Part shown: one piece after another, positions 45,382-54,279 of the stretch
Numbering within the stretch: the first letter of the stretch is position 1
How the letters are laid out: each line of letters opens with the position of its first letter
DNA from: Chitinophagaceae bacterium
GTDB lineage: Bacteria > Bacteroidota > Bacteroidia > Chitinophagales > Chitinophagaceae
Direction of reading: 5' to 3'
Length of the DNA stretch: 64,000 nt
Assembly: GCA_003168265.1 (NCBI GenBank)
Contig: PMSV01000015.1
Span: 1 to 64,000, forward strand
Notes under the pieces: model-generated
What the model was told of the DNA's origin: nothing
Database searches by the model: none
Seen by the model: the letters and a program-made list of their open reading frames with translations, nothing else
Position numbers and translations under genes: made by a program

Positions 45382-45836
45382 CAATAACCCATATTTAATT
45401 GTTGCGCTTGATCAGCAAGAAAATTCAATTTTTTCTTCCTGTTTTGTGTTAGTCTCTTCTGGTATTCAAGCAAATCATTTAAATCTATTCGCCTGTGCGT
45501 TCCTGCTTTTTTGAAAGGTATCTCGCCTTCTTCGAGTAAATTAACCAAATAGGGCCGCGATACATTCAATAGCTTAGCAGCTTGCTGAGTCCCAATCACT
45601 TCGTCTGAACTTACAATAGTTACTGATTTTCCCTGAGCCATATCGTCTATTATATCAATTAACATGATCAAAGCTTTTCGAGGAATTTCCAGAAAATCGG
45701 CCTCTCCTTGGATCTTAATTTTGACTGGTTGGTTTAAATATCCTTTGGCTCGCAAATTTTTCTTTTGTAACTGCTTCAAAATAGACAGAGCAATTTTTTT
45801 GTCTTTACGAGTTGTTTTTTCAATTGTTTTCTCCAT
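45381..45836 (-). CDS. Excisionase-type HTH antitoxin of a PIN system
   Basis: 151 residues. The N-terminal half is basic and helical (KDKKIALSILKQLQKKNLRAKGYLNQPVKIKI), and the C-terminal half is a MerR/excisionase-like helix-turn-helix: EVIGTQQAAKLLNVSRPYLVNLLEEGEIPFKKAGTHRRIDLNDLLEYQ. This protein type is a regular partner of the adjacent PIN toxin. It remains intact although its toxin is cut short. A good promoter lies directly upstream. Confidence 0.88.
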   Translation of the reverse strand: MEKTIEKTTRKDKKIALSILKQLQKKNLRAKGYLNQPVKIKIQGEADFLEIPRKALIMLIDIIDDMAQGKSVTIVSSDEVIGTQQAAKLLNVSRPYLVNLLEEGEIPFKKAGTHRRIDLNDLLEYQKRLTQNRKKKLNFLADQAQQLNMGY

Positions 45837-45850
45837 TCCTTAGATTTTTA

Positions 45851-45882
45851 CAAATATAGGTAAACGAAATAAACGAAACAAG
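45851..45882 (-). promoter_or_regulatory. Promoter of the PIN antitoxin-toxin operon
   Basis: On the minus strand CTTG, 20 bases, then a perfect TATATTTG (TAnnTTTG) lie 15 bp before the ATG at 45836. TAAACGAAA-like direct repeats in the spacer could be operator half-sites. Confidence 0.6.
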
Positions 45883-46012
45883 TAAATTAACAGATTTTAA
45901 AAATTACCTGTACCCTTCCAATTCCTATCAGATCCCTCTTTTTTTTGTATTCAGAATTTCATTCCTTTGGGATAAAGTAAATCAGTTCACAACTAATTTA
46001 ATTTTTCTATGG

Positions 46013-46046
46013 CAATTCCCCGGTGAGACACCGGGGAATTGTTTTT
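46013..46046 (+). terminator. Strong intrinsic terminator away from any gene end
   Basis: A perfect 12-bp stem (CAATTCCCCGGT / ACCGGGGAATTG) with a GAGAC loop is followed by five T residues. The nearest upstream plus-strand gene ends 1 kb earlier, across a minus-strand operon. It lies in the 480-bp gap 45837-46316, otherwise empty, and may end a small noncoding transcript. Confidence 0.75.
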
Positions 46047-46316
46047 CCTGACAGTACTTTTGCGAGAGCCGATTTCTGATAAAGTCTGCAACTCCTACCC
46101 ACATTTTTGATCATTGTTTTCCGACTGAACTATAAGATAATGGGGGTTTGTTAATGAGTAGGGCTGGTAATTTCTGCACGAATAGCAATGGCAGAAGCAG
46201 CCTTAATACAATTCTGAATTAATTCAAAGTGGGAAAAAAATAACTATCAACAATAATTGTACATAAAGTATAAAAATATTTTTACTATTTTGCTGTTGGC
46301 AATCTGATTCAAAAAA

Positions 46317-47024
46317 ATGAAAGAAAAAAATACTTCACTTATAAAGATTACAAGAATTCCAGGCATTTTGTATGTTATAATGGGAATCGCAGCTGCCTTT
46401 GGTCTTATATACGTTCCTTCAAAAATCATTGTCCAGGGAAATGATGCTGCCACAGCGACTAATATCCTGCTTAATGAATTTTTATTTCGTACGGGTATTG
46501 TAAGTCAGTTTATCAGCAATACCTTGTTCATAGTTTTGGTATTTGTACTGTACCTTATATTCAAAGAGGTAAGCGGGTATCATGCTAAACTTATGGTTGC
46601 TTTTGTGCTTGTTCAGGTACCTATCGGTTTTCTTATGGAGACATTTGACATTACTTGCCTTCTGATCTTAAAAGGGGAAATAATGAAGACGCTTGATTCA
46701 GAACCTAGGCTAGATATGGCAATCCTTTTTCTTACTATCCATAAATATGGAATGATAACAATAGAAATGTTCTCGGGGCTTTGGTTAATACCATTTGGGC
46801 AATTGGTTTATAGGTCTCGGTTTATTCCCCGCATATTAGGGGTATTGCTAATAATTGGCGGAATAGCTTATATAATTGAAAGCCTAGCATTTTGGCTTTT
46901 TCCCGAATACCAGCCCTTTGTTTCTCGATTTGCCATAATATTATATTCTATTGGAGAAACACCAATGATACTGTGGCTATTAATTAAGGGTGTCAGAAGA
47001 CCCGGGATTAGCCATCCCAATTGA
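46317..47024 (+). CDS. DUF4386-type integral membrane protein
   Basis: 235 residues with about six hydrophobic helices. It starts with ITRIPGILYVIMGIAAAFGLIYVP and contains IVSQFISNTLFIVLVFVLYLIF, FLTIHKYGMITIEMFSGLWLIPFGQLVYRSRFIPRILGVLLIIGGIAYI, all typical of DUF4386. Function is unknown in the family. Its AT-rich leader differs from the neighbours, and transposase debris directly follows, so it may have arrived by transfer. Confidence 0.85.
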   Translation: MKEKNTSLIKITRIPGILYVIMGIAAAFGLIYVPSKIIVQGNDAATATNILLNEFLFRTGIVSQFISNTLFIVLVFVLYLIFKEVSGYHAKLMVAFVLVQVPIGFLMETFDITCLLILKGEIMKTLDSEPRLDMAILFLTIHKYGMITIEMFSGLWLIPFGQLVYRSRFIPRILGVLLIIGGIAYIIESLAFWLFPEYQPFVSRFAIILYSIGETPMILWLLIKGVRRPGISHPN

Positions 47025-47041
47025 TTTATTTTAGCATCAAT

Positions 47042-47182
47042 ATCCAGGTCTATTTTGAACTGATAGCCCAACTCCTGATGGTCGTCACGAGGAAGAAGGC
47101 AGCGACAAAAAAGTCGTTTGCAAATATGATCACTTTAATCCGCTTATACCTGCCTAATTACCTAAATCTGTTTGAATTGTAA
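47042..47182 (+). pseudogene. C-terminal remnant of an IS4-type transposase
   Basis: The frame reads IQVYFELIAQLLMVVTRKKA, then KKSFANMITLIRLYLPNYLN and LFEL before a stop. This matches the tail of IS4-family transposases (helix after the catalytic Glu, xxAxLLxxV, SFxNxxxxIRxxLxxY). The rest of the gene and the IS ends are missing; a stop lies just upstream in frame. It is the only transposase trace seen. Confidence 0.6.
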
Positions 47183-47279
47183 GGGATTCTTAAAAGGAGA
47201 AAGACGGAAAATAAGGATTTTTAATTATCATCGATAGCCCATATCTTTATTATAGTCTGATAGGATTTGATAATAAAAT

Positions 47280-49643
47280 ATGATAAGATTTAGAATTCTA
47301 CTTTTTGCAACTCTTTTTCCGTCTCTTTTTTGGTTCCCGGCAAATGCGCAGAGAAATAATGGCAGCATCTGGGCGAGGGTCTTCGATGCAGATGGTAACC
47401 CTGCGTATGTCACCGTGGAACTAAAGAAGCTGGGAAGGGTGACACTTACCGACGAGAACGGCTATTTGTTGCTCCGCGGCCTTCCGGCATTAAAGGATAC
47501 GCTTATTATCAGTTCGGCGGGGTCTAAAACCTATATGCGCGCGGTGGAACTTCAAAAAGGGGCAACTATCAACCTGGGTGAGATTCATCTTTCGTTTAAT
47601 GTGGGACAGTTACAGAATATTGAGGTGAAGGGGCGCACCTTACACTCCTATAAAAGCGATTATTCCTTTTTTGGGAACAAGACAGAAACTCCCATAAAGG
47701 ACATTCCCCAGTCCATTTCTACGGTCACCAAAGAACTCATCATGGACAAAATGGAGCTCACCCTTAAGGACGCGATGAACGATGTTGCCGGTGTCAACCA
47801 ATATTCAGGCTTTGACGAATATACTATCAGGGGGTTCAGGGCAGAGAATTCACGCGACATCAATGGATTGAGAGGTTACAACACTACGTATACTAGTTCC
47901 ATGCTGGTCAATATTGAAAGAGTGGAAGTCATAAAGGGCCCAACAGCTACTTTGTACGGCAATTGCGATCCAGGTGGAACGATAAACCTTGTAACCAAGA
48001 AGCCCCTGGATAAAACAGAATCCGAGATCGATCTGTATGGAGGCTCCTGGGACCATATAAGAGCCCAGGGAGATGTAACCGGGCCTTTGAATAATAGCAA
48101 GACACTACTCTACCGTTTCAATGCGGGTTATGACAAGACCAATTCCTTCCGCAACCAGCAATACTCAAATTCCTTTGAGTTGGCTCCTTCATTTTCCTAT
48201 ATTCCCAATGACAGGCTCCAGTTCAATCTTGACTTTTCTATTTCCCGTATCAATACAGTTATGGACTGGGGACAACCAGGGTATTTAAATGACCCCGATG
48301 TGAAAGCAACACCGATTTCTCTTTCTGCCAGCCAGATTGGCGATTACCTGCACGAAACAGATATTGCAGCAATCGCCACAATCTTTTATAAGATCAGTAA
48401 GCATTTAAGTTTCAGCACTGGATTCCTGCATTATACTTCCAATCAGGATGTGGCTAATCACGGTGTTCAGGGTTATATTACCCCGGATTCAGTGGACCTC
48501 TATTTTACGAAATGGACCTACCCGACCACTACCAATACGATCAGCAACTATATTACATACAAGTTCAATACGGGAAAGGCTAATAACGAGCTCGTTTTCG
48601 GTTATGATTTCATCCGCAGCACAGTAAACCTGAACCAGCAATACTATGAACTGCCGAACCAGTTTGGTGTCGGGAGTGGGGTCGTAGGGACTTTCAGTTT
48701 GAAGAACCCCCAATACATAAAAAGGCCGGTAAACACTTATCAGCTCTCTGATTTTGATTCGGATGCCACTGACGTAGATGACAATATTTATCATACACAA
48801 GGAGTATATGCGCAGGATCAGGTCAGTTGGAAAAAATGGAAATTGCTGTTCAGCCTTCGGGAAGAGTTTTATAAGGGAGATGATGTAGGGGATAGTTCAC
48901 AGGACCTTGCCGAAACGGTGTTCCTCCCAAGGATCGGTCTGGTCTTCTCCATTGTCCCGAATATCAGCGCCTATGCTACCTATAACAAAGGCTTCGATGC
49001 ATTTGAGGCATCCACTAGCACGCAAATATTCAATTCCCCGTTCAAACCGCAGACCAGCGAATTGTTGGAGGCTGGTGCAAAGGGCAATTTTTTCAGTGAC
49101 AAACTTTCAACATCGCTGTCAATCTACCAGCTCACCCTGGAGAATGTTGCTGTAAGTGCTAACATCCCTTCCAACCCCAATCTCTATGTACAGCAAGGTC
49201 AGAACCAATCAAGGGGTGTGGAAGCAGAAGCCGTCGGTAAGATTCTGCCCAACTTAAGTGTTACACTCTCCTATGCCCATTGCGTAGCAAAGGTCACCAA
49301 GAGCTTTGTGCCTTCACAGGTAGGCACCCTGGTTGAAAACGCCCCCTGCAATGAAAGCGGGTCCTGGATAAAATATGACTTTCCTGGCGGCTTCTTAAAG
49401 GGGTTTGGCATTTCTGCAGGGCATTCAGGTGTTGGTGAGCGGAGTACCCTTGATCCGGCCACTAACCTCCCCGGATACCTCGTCATAAATGGGGGCCTCA
49501 ATTACAAGTACCGGCATTTTGTTCTGGCGATGAACGTTTACAATATCACCAATGAAACCTATTGGATGGGGGCATATAACCAGGTGAACAAATGGCCCGG
49601 AGCCCCAAGGAATGTCCTGTTCAATCTGGGTTATCATTTTTGA
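47280..49643 (+). CDS. TonB-dependent siderophore-type outer-membrane receptor
   Basis: 787 residues. A signal peptide (FPSLFWFPANAQ) precedes a carboxypeptidase-like beta domain (about 27-105: SIWARVFDADGNPAYVTVELKKLG). The plug follows (KDIPQSISTVTKELI, DAMNDVAGVNQYSGFDEYTIRGF, NIERVEVIKGPTATLYGNCDPGGTINLVTKKP) and then a 22-strand barrel ending NVLFNLGYHF. The plug form is that of FhuA/FhuE/FpvA ferric-siderophore receptors rather than SusC. A TATCTTTA box lies 30 bp upstream. It converges with the ApbE/PepSY group, and hydroxamate-type genes lie 32 kb away. Confidence 0.93.
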   Translation: MIRFRILLFATLFPSLFWFPANAQRNNGSIWARVFDADGNPAYVTVELKKLGRVTLTDENGYLLLRGLPALKDTLIISSAGSKTYMRAVELQKGATINLGEIHLSFNVGQLQNIEVKGRTLHSYKSDYSFFGNKTETPIKDIPQSISTVTKELIMDKMELTLKDAMNDVAGVNQYSGFDEYTIRGFRAENSRDINGLRGYNTTYTSSMLVNIERVEVIKGPTATLYGNCDPGGTINLVTKKPLDKTESEIDLYGGSWDHIRAQGDVTGPLNNSKTLLYRFNAGYDKTNSFRNQQYSNSFELAPSFSYIPNDRLQFNLDFSISRINTVMDWGQPGYLNDPDVKATPISLSASQIGDYLHETDIAAIATIFYKISKHLSFSTGFLHYTSNQDVANHGVQGYITPDSVDLYFTKWTYPTTTNTISNYITYKFNTGKANNELVFGYDFIRSTVNLNQQYYELPNQFGVGSGVVGTFSLKNPQYIKRPVNTYQLSDFDSDATDVDDNIYHTQGVYAQDQVSWKKWKLLFSLREEFYKGDDVGDSSQDLAETVFLPRIGLVFSIVPNISAYATYNKGFDAFEASTSTQIFNSPFKPQTSELLEAGAKGNFFSDKLSTSLSIYQLTLENVAVSANIPSNPNLYVQQGQNQSRGVEAEAVGKILPNLSVTLSYAHCVAKVTKSFVPSQVGTLVENAPCNESGSWIKYDFPGGFLKGFGISAGHSGVGERSTLDPATNLPGYLVINGGLNYKYRHFVLAMNVYNITNETYWMGAYNQVNKWPGAPRNVLFNLGYHF

Positions 49644-49869
49644 TGAATCTCTGCTTTCGATTGAAAGAAGTTATTTCAAAAGCTGGCCTATGTCCTTGTA
49701 ATTATTCCATTAGAAAAATTGACAATTAGGCCTGTTATCATTGAGATAATGCAATGACAAAAGAAAAAAACCCTAAAAATAGGTGGAATTATGATAATTG
49801 AACAGGAGAATAATAAGAATAATACTGGTTTCAAACGAAAAAAATCCGCTGCATTATAGAATGATCTCC

Positions 49870-50823
49870 CTACCTCACCCTCTCAAACATATTCATCCCA
49901 TAAAGCATCGCCTGATTAGGCTTACCACTACTGTCATTAAAGAAGATCACAGAATAGGACTGCCCTTCATTATAAAAATAGTTTTCCGCCCTGGTTTCAA
50001 CGATAGTTTCCTTCTTGTCCCATAACTGCCTCACCACTAAATGCCTGTTTTGCGCGATGAGCAGGATATGGTTATCCGGATCGTCTGTAGATTTAAATAT
50101 TCCCTCAAATATTCTTAACTGCTCGTTCGTATAAGAAATAATCTTTTTCTTTTTCCACAGATCTCTCTTGAAAGCGAGCACCTCACTGATCCTGCCATCC
50201 TGATCCTTCGAAAAGCTGAGCGTGAAAAAAGGGTCGTCCTTTCTGAAAAAATCCATTGAGGTTTCGGGTACAAAAGATAGTTCCACCCCGTTCCATTCCT
50301 GCTTTAATGCCAATGTATTATTCTTTACCGTGAAATCGATAATTCTTGAACCCTCATTTGCTAATTGGTAGATCCCCTCAAAAGGTTTTAACTGATCAGG
50401 GGTATGCACCATCTCCTTTTTTTCACTCGGTGGTTTATAATTATTATTTCTCTTCCATACCCCGTTATTAAAAACGCTGACCTGGTTGACTGCCCCGCTG
50501 GAATCCTTGATAAAACTGATCCTGATAATCTCCTTATCTCCCTCAGGTACACTGGAAAAGACCAGTGGAGACTCTGCGATCAGATGCAATTCCCCATTAT
50601 TCCAAAGCAGCTTGGCGACGAGTTGATCGTTATTTGCTTTGAATTGAACATTCATCTCGTTGTTCTGCGGAGATTGAAATACCCCTTCCACCGCCTTCCA
50701 TTCCTGCTCGCTCAAAAGCACAGCCTTTTTTTTCGTTCCGGTTTTAGCCGTGTCCTGCGCGACAGAGCCAGGGCCGCAGGCCAACACCATCACACCCAAA
50801 ACAAGAATCTTTATGCTACTCAC
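49870..50823 (-). CDS. Exported protein with three internal repeats
   Basis: 317 residues from a GTG start, 10 bp after the PepSY gene stop. The N-terminus has a signal (IKILVLGVMVLACGPGSVAQ), either type I or, less likely, a lipoprotein with Cys17. Three repeats of about 90 residues follow, each opening with a [VFI]EG[VI][FY]-type motif (AVEGVFQSP, PFEGIYQLA, IFEGIFKST) and ending with a W-K or similar motif. They resemble the small beta-barrel DUF3471-type domains attached to serine hydrolases. The role is unknown; the operon links it to ApbE and PepSY proteins. Confidence 0.75.
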   Translation of the reverse strand: MSSIKILVLGVMVLACGPGSVAQDTAKTGTKKKAVLLSEQEWKAVEGVFQSPQNNEMNVQFKANNDQLVAKLLWNNGELHLIAESPLVFSSVPEGDKEIIRISFIKDSSGAVNQVSVFNNGVWKRNNNYKPPSEKKEMVHTPDQLKPFEGIYQLANEGSRIIDFTVKNNTLALKQEWNGVELSFVPETSMDFFRKDDPFFTLSFSKDQDGRISEVLAFKRDLWKKKKIISYTNEQLRIFEGIFKSTDDPDNHILLIAQNRHLVVRQLWDKKETIVETRAENYFYNEGQSYSVIFFNDSSGKPNQAMLYGMNMFERVR

Positions 50824-50833
50824 AGGAAAATTT

Positions 50834-51538
50834 TTATCTAATCCAGATAATATATACCAGCCAGGCGATCAGCAGCCCGCAGGTTGCCACGATCAAGCCG
50901 CTCAAACGCCTGCGTTTCAGAAATAGCAAAAGCAAAAGGCCGGTCAACGAAACCAGGGTCAGCAAAATTGCAGAAATATCAATGAATACCGACCATCCGG
51001 CTCCCGTGTCCCTTCCCTTGTGCAGGTCATTGATGATGCCGACCAGCCCCGCGCTTGTCTTTGTTAATTCATATGCTCCGGTTTGACGGTTGATAAAGGC
51101 ATCCGCCGCATAACCTGGCCCCTTGAAAGAAACCCCGATCTGGGAATCATCGATCCGAAAATCACTCATCGCGGCATGAACCTGGTGTTTTTTCCGAATC
51201 CACTCTACGATATCCAGCTTATCGATCCTCAGGGTATCAGATGGGTTAACCCAGGTTGAATCCAATTTTCCATTTTCCTCTACGCTATGCACCTGTCCAA
51301 CAAATTTATCCGCATGGTTCAGCGTCAGGCCGGTCAGGGCAAAGAAGAAAACAATGGCGAAGCTGATCATCGAAAGATAAATATGCAGCCATCGCATGAA
51401 CATCGCCGTACTGCGTTTCCATTGAAGCTTCTTCTTATTGGTCTGCTGTTTAATTGCCGTTCGCTTTTTTCCTGTAATCCAAAGATGCCGAAGAAATTTC
51501 CACATTTCCCGAAAGGTTGATCGTTTTTGGGGTCTCAT
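50834..51538 (-). CDS. PepSY-associated membrane protein
   Basis: About 234 residues from ATG 51538. A basic N-terminus leads to helix FMRWLHIYLSMISFAIVFFFALTGLTLNH, a periplasmic PepSY-like part (DIVEWIRKKHQVHAAMSDFRID, FINRQTGAYELTKTSAGLVGIINDLHKGRDTG) and two C-terminal helices. Conserved His residues in the first helix and in DLHKG suggest haem binding, as in PepSY-TM ferric reductases. The start is uncertain: 51538 or 51505 overlap the ApbE gene, and 51403 does not. Confidence 0.85.
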   Translation of the reverse strand: MRPQKRSTFREMWKFLRHLWITGKKRTAIKQQTNKKKLQWKRSTAMFMRWLHIYLSMISFAIVFFFALTGLTLNHADKFVGQVHSVEENGKLDSTWVNPSDTLRIDKLDIVEWIRKKHQVHAAMSDFRIDDSQIGVSFKGPGYAADAFINRQTGAYELTKTSAGLVGIINDLHKGRDTGAGWSVFIDISAILLTLVSLTGLLLLLFLKRRRLSGLIVATCGLLIAWLVYIIWIR

Positions 51539-52961
51539 CACATATGATTTCCTGGCGCATCAATTGGTAAGTGCCATGCTCCCTCGAAGCCTCTATTTTG
51601 ACAATATATTTTCCAGGCTTTACATAATTACCCTCGTCGTCCTTGCCGTCCCATTTCAAGGTGTATTTTCCGGCCGATCGGGTCGCACTGGTAATGGAGG
51701 ATTTGAAATTCATATCATTATTATAAGTGCTGCGGTATTTCAGGTACCATGATTTCAGCTCTGCAATATAACGGTCACTGCCATGCCAGACCCCAATCGT
51801 CCTCACCGGAAAATGGGTGGTATCTTCAACCCAAACCGCGATATAGGGTCTCTTGGCAAAGCCCACTTTCTGGGCCCCGATTTCCAGGTTGATGATCATT
51901 TCAAAATCATTAGGCGAATTGTTCTTGTCAGCTTCCTTTGGTTTGACAGGTATTTCCAATTTACTCCATCCAGGGCTGGTAAATTTCTCACCCTCCCTTG
52001 TAATGATCATCCATTCAACACCGGATAAAGTGCTGACGAGTTGCCTGCTCTCCGGGACGGTCATCACATTGAATGCCGTGGCAAGGGCACCTGCATCTGT
52101 CGCACAAGGGGCTACCACCGTGGCGCTGAGCACCCCTTCCGAAGGAATACCCGTTCTCGGATCCACGATATGCGAATACCAGTGCCCGTTAATCAGTTCA
52201 CCGCGACGGTAATTGCCGCTGGTAGCAACCGCCCGGTTACTGACCAGGAGTTGATCCAGTGGAGCGTCATTTTCCGCATCAGCCTTGGGATCGCTGATCT
52301 GCACCCTTTCATCCATGCTCCCTGAAATGACCATATCTCCGCCGATATTCAGGACCACCGCTTTGACATTATCCTGTTGAAGCGCTTTGTCTGCTGCATG
52401 GCGGATAATATAGCTTTTGACAAAGGAATTCAACATTAGGGGAGCCTGATCCAGGTGCGTGGCCGTCTGAGCCTTTGGATCCAAGAGCCAGTGAGCCTGT
52501 TTGACCTGGGCTACCGCCGCATCCAATTCCTTCTGGCTTGGAAGAACCTGTCTGGAAGCAGCCTGTTTCCAAAGCCTGGTCACCACTTCAGCCGAAGCGT
52601 CCAGCGCACCTCCTGTTCTCAAACGCCACTCATCAAACAATTGCATCACTTCAAAGAACTCCTTGGAAACCTTCACAGCCTGGGCCTGGGTCTTGAACCA
52701 CTGGCTGAATTCGCTACGGGCATCATAGGCGCTCAGGATATCCGATAGGCGGGTGATTTCCTGTTTCGTGGCTTCCTCTGCCCTGACAGCTTCGGCCTCG
52801 TTATAGGCAGTGATCTTCAGATCCATGGAGGTTCCCAATACGTTTTCATATTGGGAAATATAGACATGAAGGGTTTTATCATTTTTCGGCGGCCTATCGG
52901 CATAGGAATAGAATGCAGACAGCAGAAAGGCAGTCGGCAATAATAAGCGGATCGACATCAT
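51450..52961 (-). CDS. FAD:protein FMN transferase (ApbE) fused to DUF2271
   Basis: 503 residues. After a signal peptide (LLPTAFLLSAFYSYA) comes an ApbE domain (about 28-320): VLGTSMDLKI, GGALDAS, LNIGGDMVISG, RAVATSGNYRRG, YSHIVDPRTGIPS and TDAGALATAFNVM, with the Mg-binding Asp and Thr region present. The C-terminal DUF2271 (about 355-500) includes KVGFAKRPYIAVWVEDTTHFPVRTIGVWHG and HGTYQLMRQEI. ApbE attaches FMN to Thr/Ser of exported redox proteins such as Nqr/Rnf subunits or flavin reductases. The flavinylated partner is not in this window. Confidence 0.92.
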   Translation of the reverse strand: MMSIRLLLPTAFLLSAFYSYADRPPKNDKTLHVYISQYENVLGTSMDLKITAYNEAEAVRAEEATKQEITRLSDILSAYDARSEFSQWFKTQAQAVKVSKEFFEVMQLFDEWRLRTGGALDASAEVVTRLWKQAASRQVLPSQKELDAAVAQVKQAHWLLDPKAQTATHLDQAPLMLNSFVKSYIIRHAADKALQQDNVKAVVLNIGGDMVISGSMDERVQISDPKADAENDAPLDQLLVSNRAVATSGNYRRGELINGHWYSHIVDPRTGIPSEGVLSATVVAPCATDAGALATAFNVMTVPESRQLVSTLSGVEWMIITREGEKFTSPGWSKLEIPVKPKEADKNNSPNDFEMIINLEIGAQKVGFAKRPYIAVWVEDTTHFPVRTIGVWHGSDRYIAELKSWYLKYRSTYNNDMNFKSSITSATRSAGKYTLKWDGKDDEGNYVKPGKYIVKIEASREHGTYQLMRQEIICDETPKTINLSGNVEISSASLDYRKKANGN

Positions 52962-53079
52962 TTACGTGGTTTTTAATTTGACAGATGAAGATTATTTTGG
53001 TTGCAGTAGGGGGTGGATTCGTTCTTTCAAATCTATTTTCAATAATTCACGGAGCCTACCCAAAAATGCTAAATTTTGG

Positions 53080-54276
53080 TTAAGAAGCATTCTTCTTCTT
53101 AAGCAAAAATGAAATAGCCCCCTTTTGTCCCGAGACTCCGAAATGCTTCATCGCATCCTCCGGAGCCAGGAGCTGAATATCCGAGATCATGTCGAATTTT
53201 AATTTTTTGATTTTCTCAGCCTGAACCTGTTTGCCATTGATGAAGAATTTCCGGTCTGCAGGAGGGTTGCTAAGAATGTTTTGAATCATTTCTCTTAATT
53301 CCGTATCGGTGATCGCCCTTGATTGGGGCTCCATTTGTTTGAAGGGGTCCTGTTTTGCCTCGGACTCAAGCTTCCTTAGTTTCGCAGTATCAGGTTCATT
53401 CTGAGCATTGGAAATAGTAAAGGAGATCATAAATATGAGCAGTAAAGAAAGAGGCAGGATAGCTATTCTCCTTAAATAGGAAAAAGGAGCAGACTTGGTT
53501 TGAGCAATCATAGTTAATCTTCGTTTGATTGGTGTATGGAAAAATGAATTTTCAATATCAGGATATCTTCCTGAATCATGGGAGCGAAGCAGCATTCTCG
53601 CAAAAGTCACTGTATTGCCCTCTCCAAACGAACCCTTGTCCGCAATGAATTCATGAATAAGACCCAGCTCCTTACTGATAAACCAGAAGAAGGGGTTGAA
53701 CCAAAAAATGCAAATGGCAAGCTGGACAGCTATTTTATCATAGCTATGTTTTTCATTGATATGCACCCTTTCATGCTCCAGAATCAGAATGCCTTCTTCA
53801 CTCTGGAGGTCGAGCCGTTGGTTCCAGAATACATGATTCCAAAACGAAAACGGAGCCTGCTCTAGGTCGGTCATATGCAGTTCAATACCATCCAATTTTG
53901 TTGAAGGGTACTTTTTAGTGAGTGATAGGACCTTTGTAATTTTTATCAGCAGGCTGGCTAACATGAAAACGCTGATCAGCAATGCTAGGAAAAGGAGCAG
54001 CCATCCCCAATGAAATCCGGAGTCCCGCACCATCCCTGTTTCCTCTTTATTTGCCAGCGTATTTAGGAAATAAACTGATAAACTGTTCTGAGGCTGGTTG
54101 ATATTGTAGAAGTCCAGGTTAAGCAGGGGAATGAACAAGGAGGCCATCAGGGCCATCAAAAGGTAATACCTGTTGTACTCGTTGAATTTTTTGTTGCGCA
54201 GGAAGATCAGGTAGTAAATACTCAGGAGGGCGCTGACCAAAATGGATCTTACCAGGTAGTGCATAAATTCTTCCAT
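53080..54276 (-). CDS. BlaR1-type M56 membrane metallopeptidase
   Basis: 398 residues. Four helices (first at YLVRSILVSALLSIYYLIF) surround the cytoplasmic zinc site H168-E169-R-V-H172 with the downstream Glu in LIHEFIADK. It lacks the penicillin-binding domain of BlaR1. Instead the C-terminus ends in a periplasmic piece (KFFINGKQVQAEKI, then LAPEDAMKHFGVSGQKGAISF) that resembles the TonB plug DA-x-Y/F-G-x-x-G motif, a common Bacteroidota arrangement. It senses an unknown signal and cleaves BlaI. It starts 3 bp after the blaI stop. Confidence 0.92.
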   Translation of the reverse strand: MEEFMHYLVRSILVSALLSIYYLIFLRNKKFNEYNRYYLLMALMASLFIPLLNLDFYNINQPQNSLSVYFLNTLANKEETGMVRDSGFHWGWLLLFLALLISVFMLASLLIKITKVLSLTKKYPSTKLDGIELHMTDLEQAPFSFWNHVFWNQRLDLQSEEGILILEHERVHINEKHSYDKIAVQLAICIFWFNPFFWFISKELGLIHEFIADKGSFGEGNTVTFARMLLRSHDSGRYPDIENSFFHTPIKRRLTMIAQTKSAPFSYLRRIAILPLSLLLIFMISFTISNAQNEPDTAKLRKLESEAKQDPFKQMEPQSRAITDTELREMIQNILSNPPADRKFFINGKQVQAEKIKKLKFDMISDIQLLAPEDAMKHFGVSGQKGAISFLLKKKNAS

Positions 54277-54279
54277 GGT

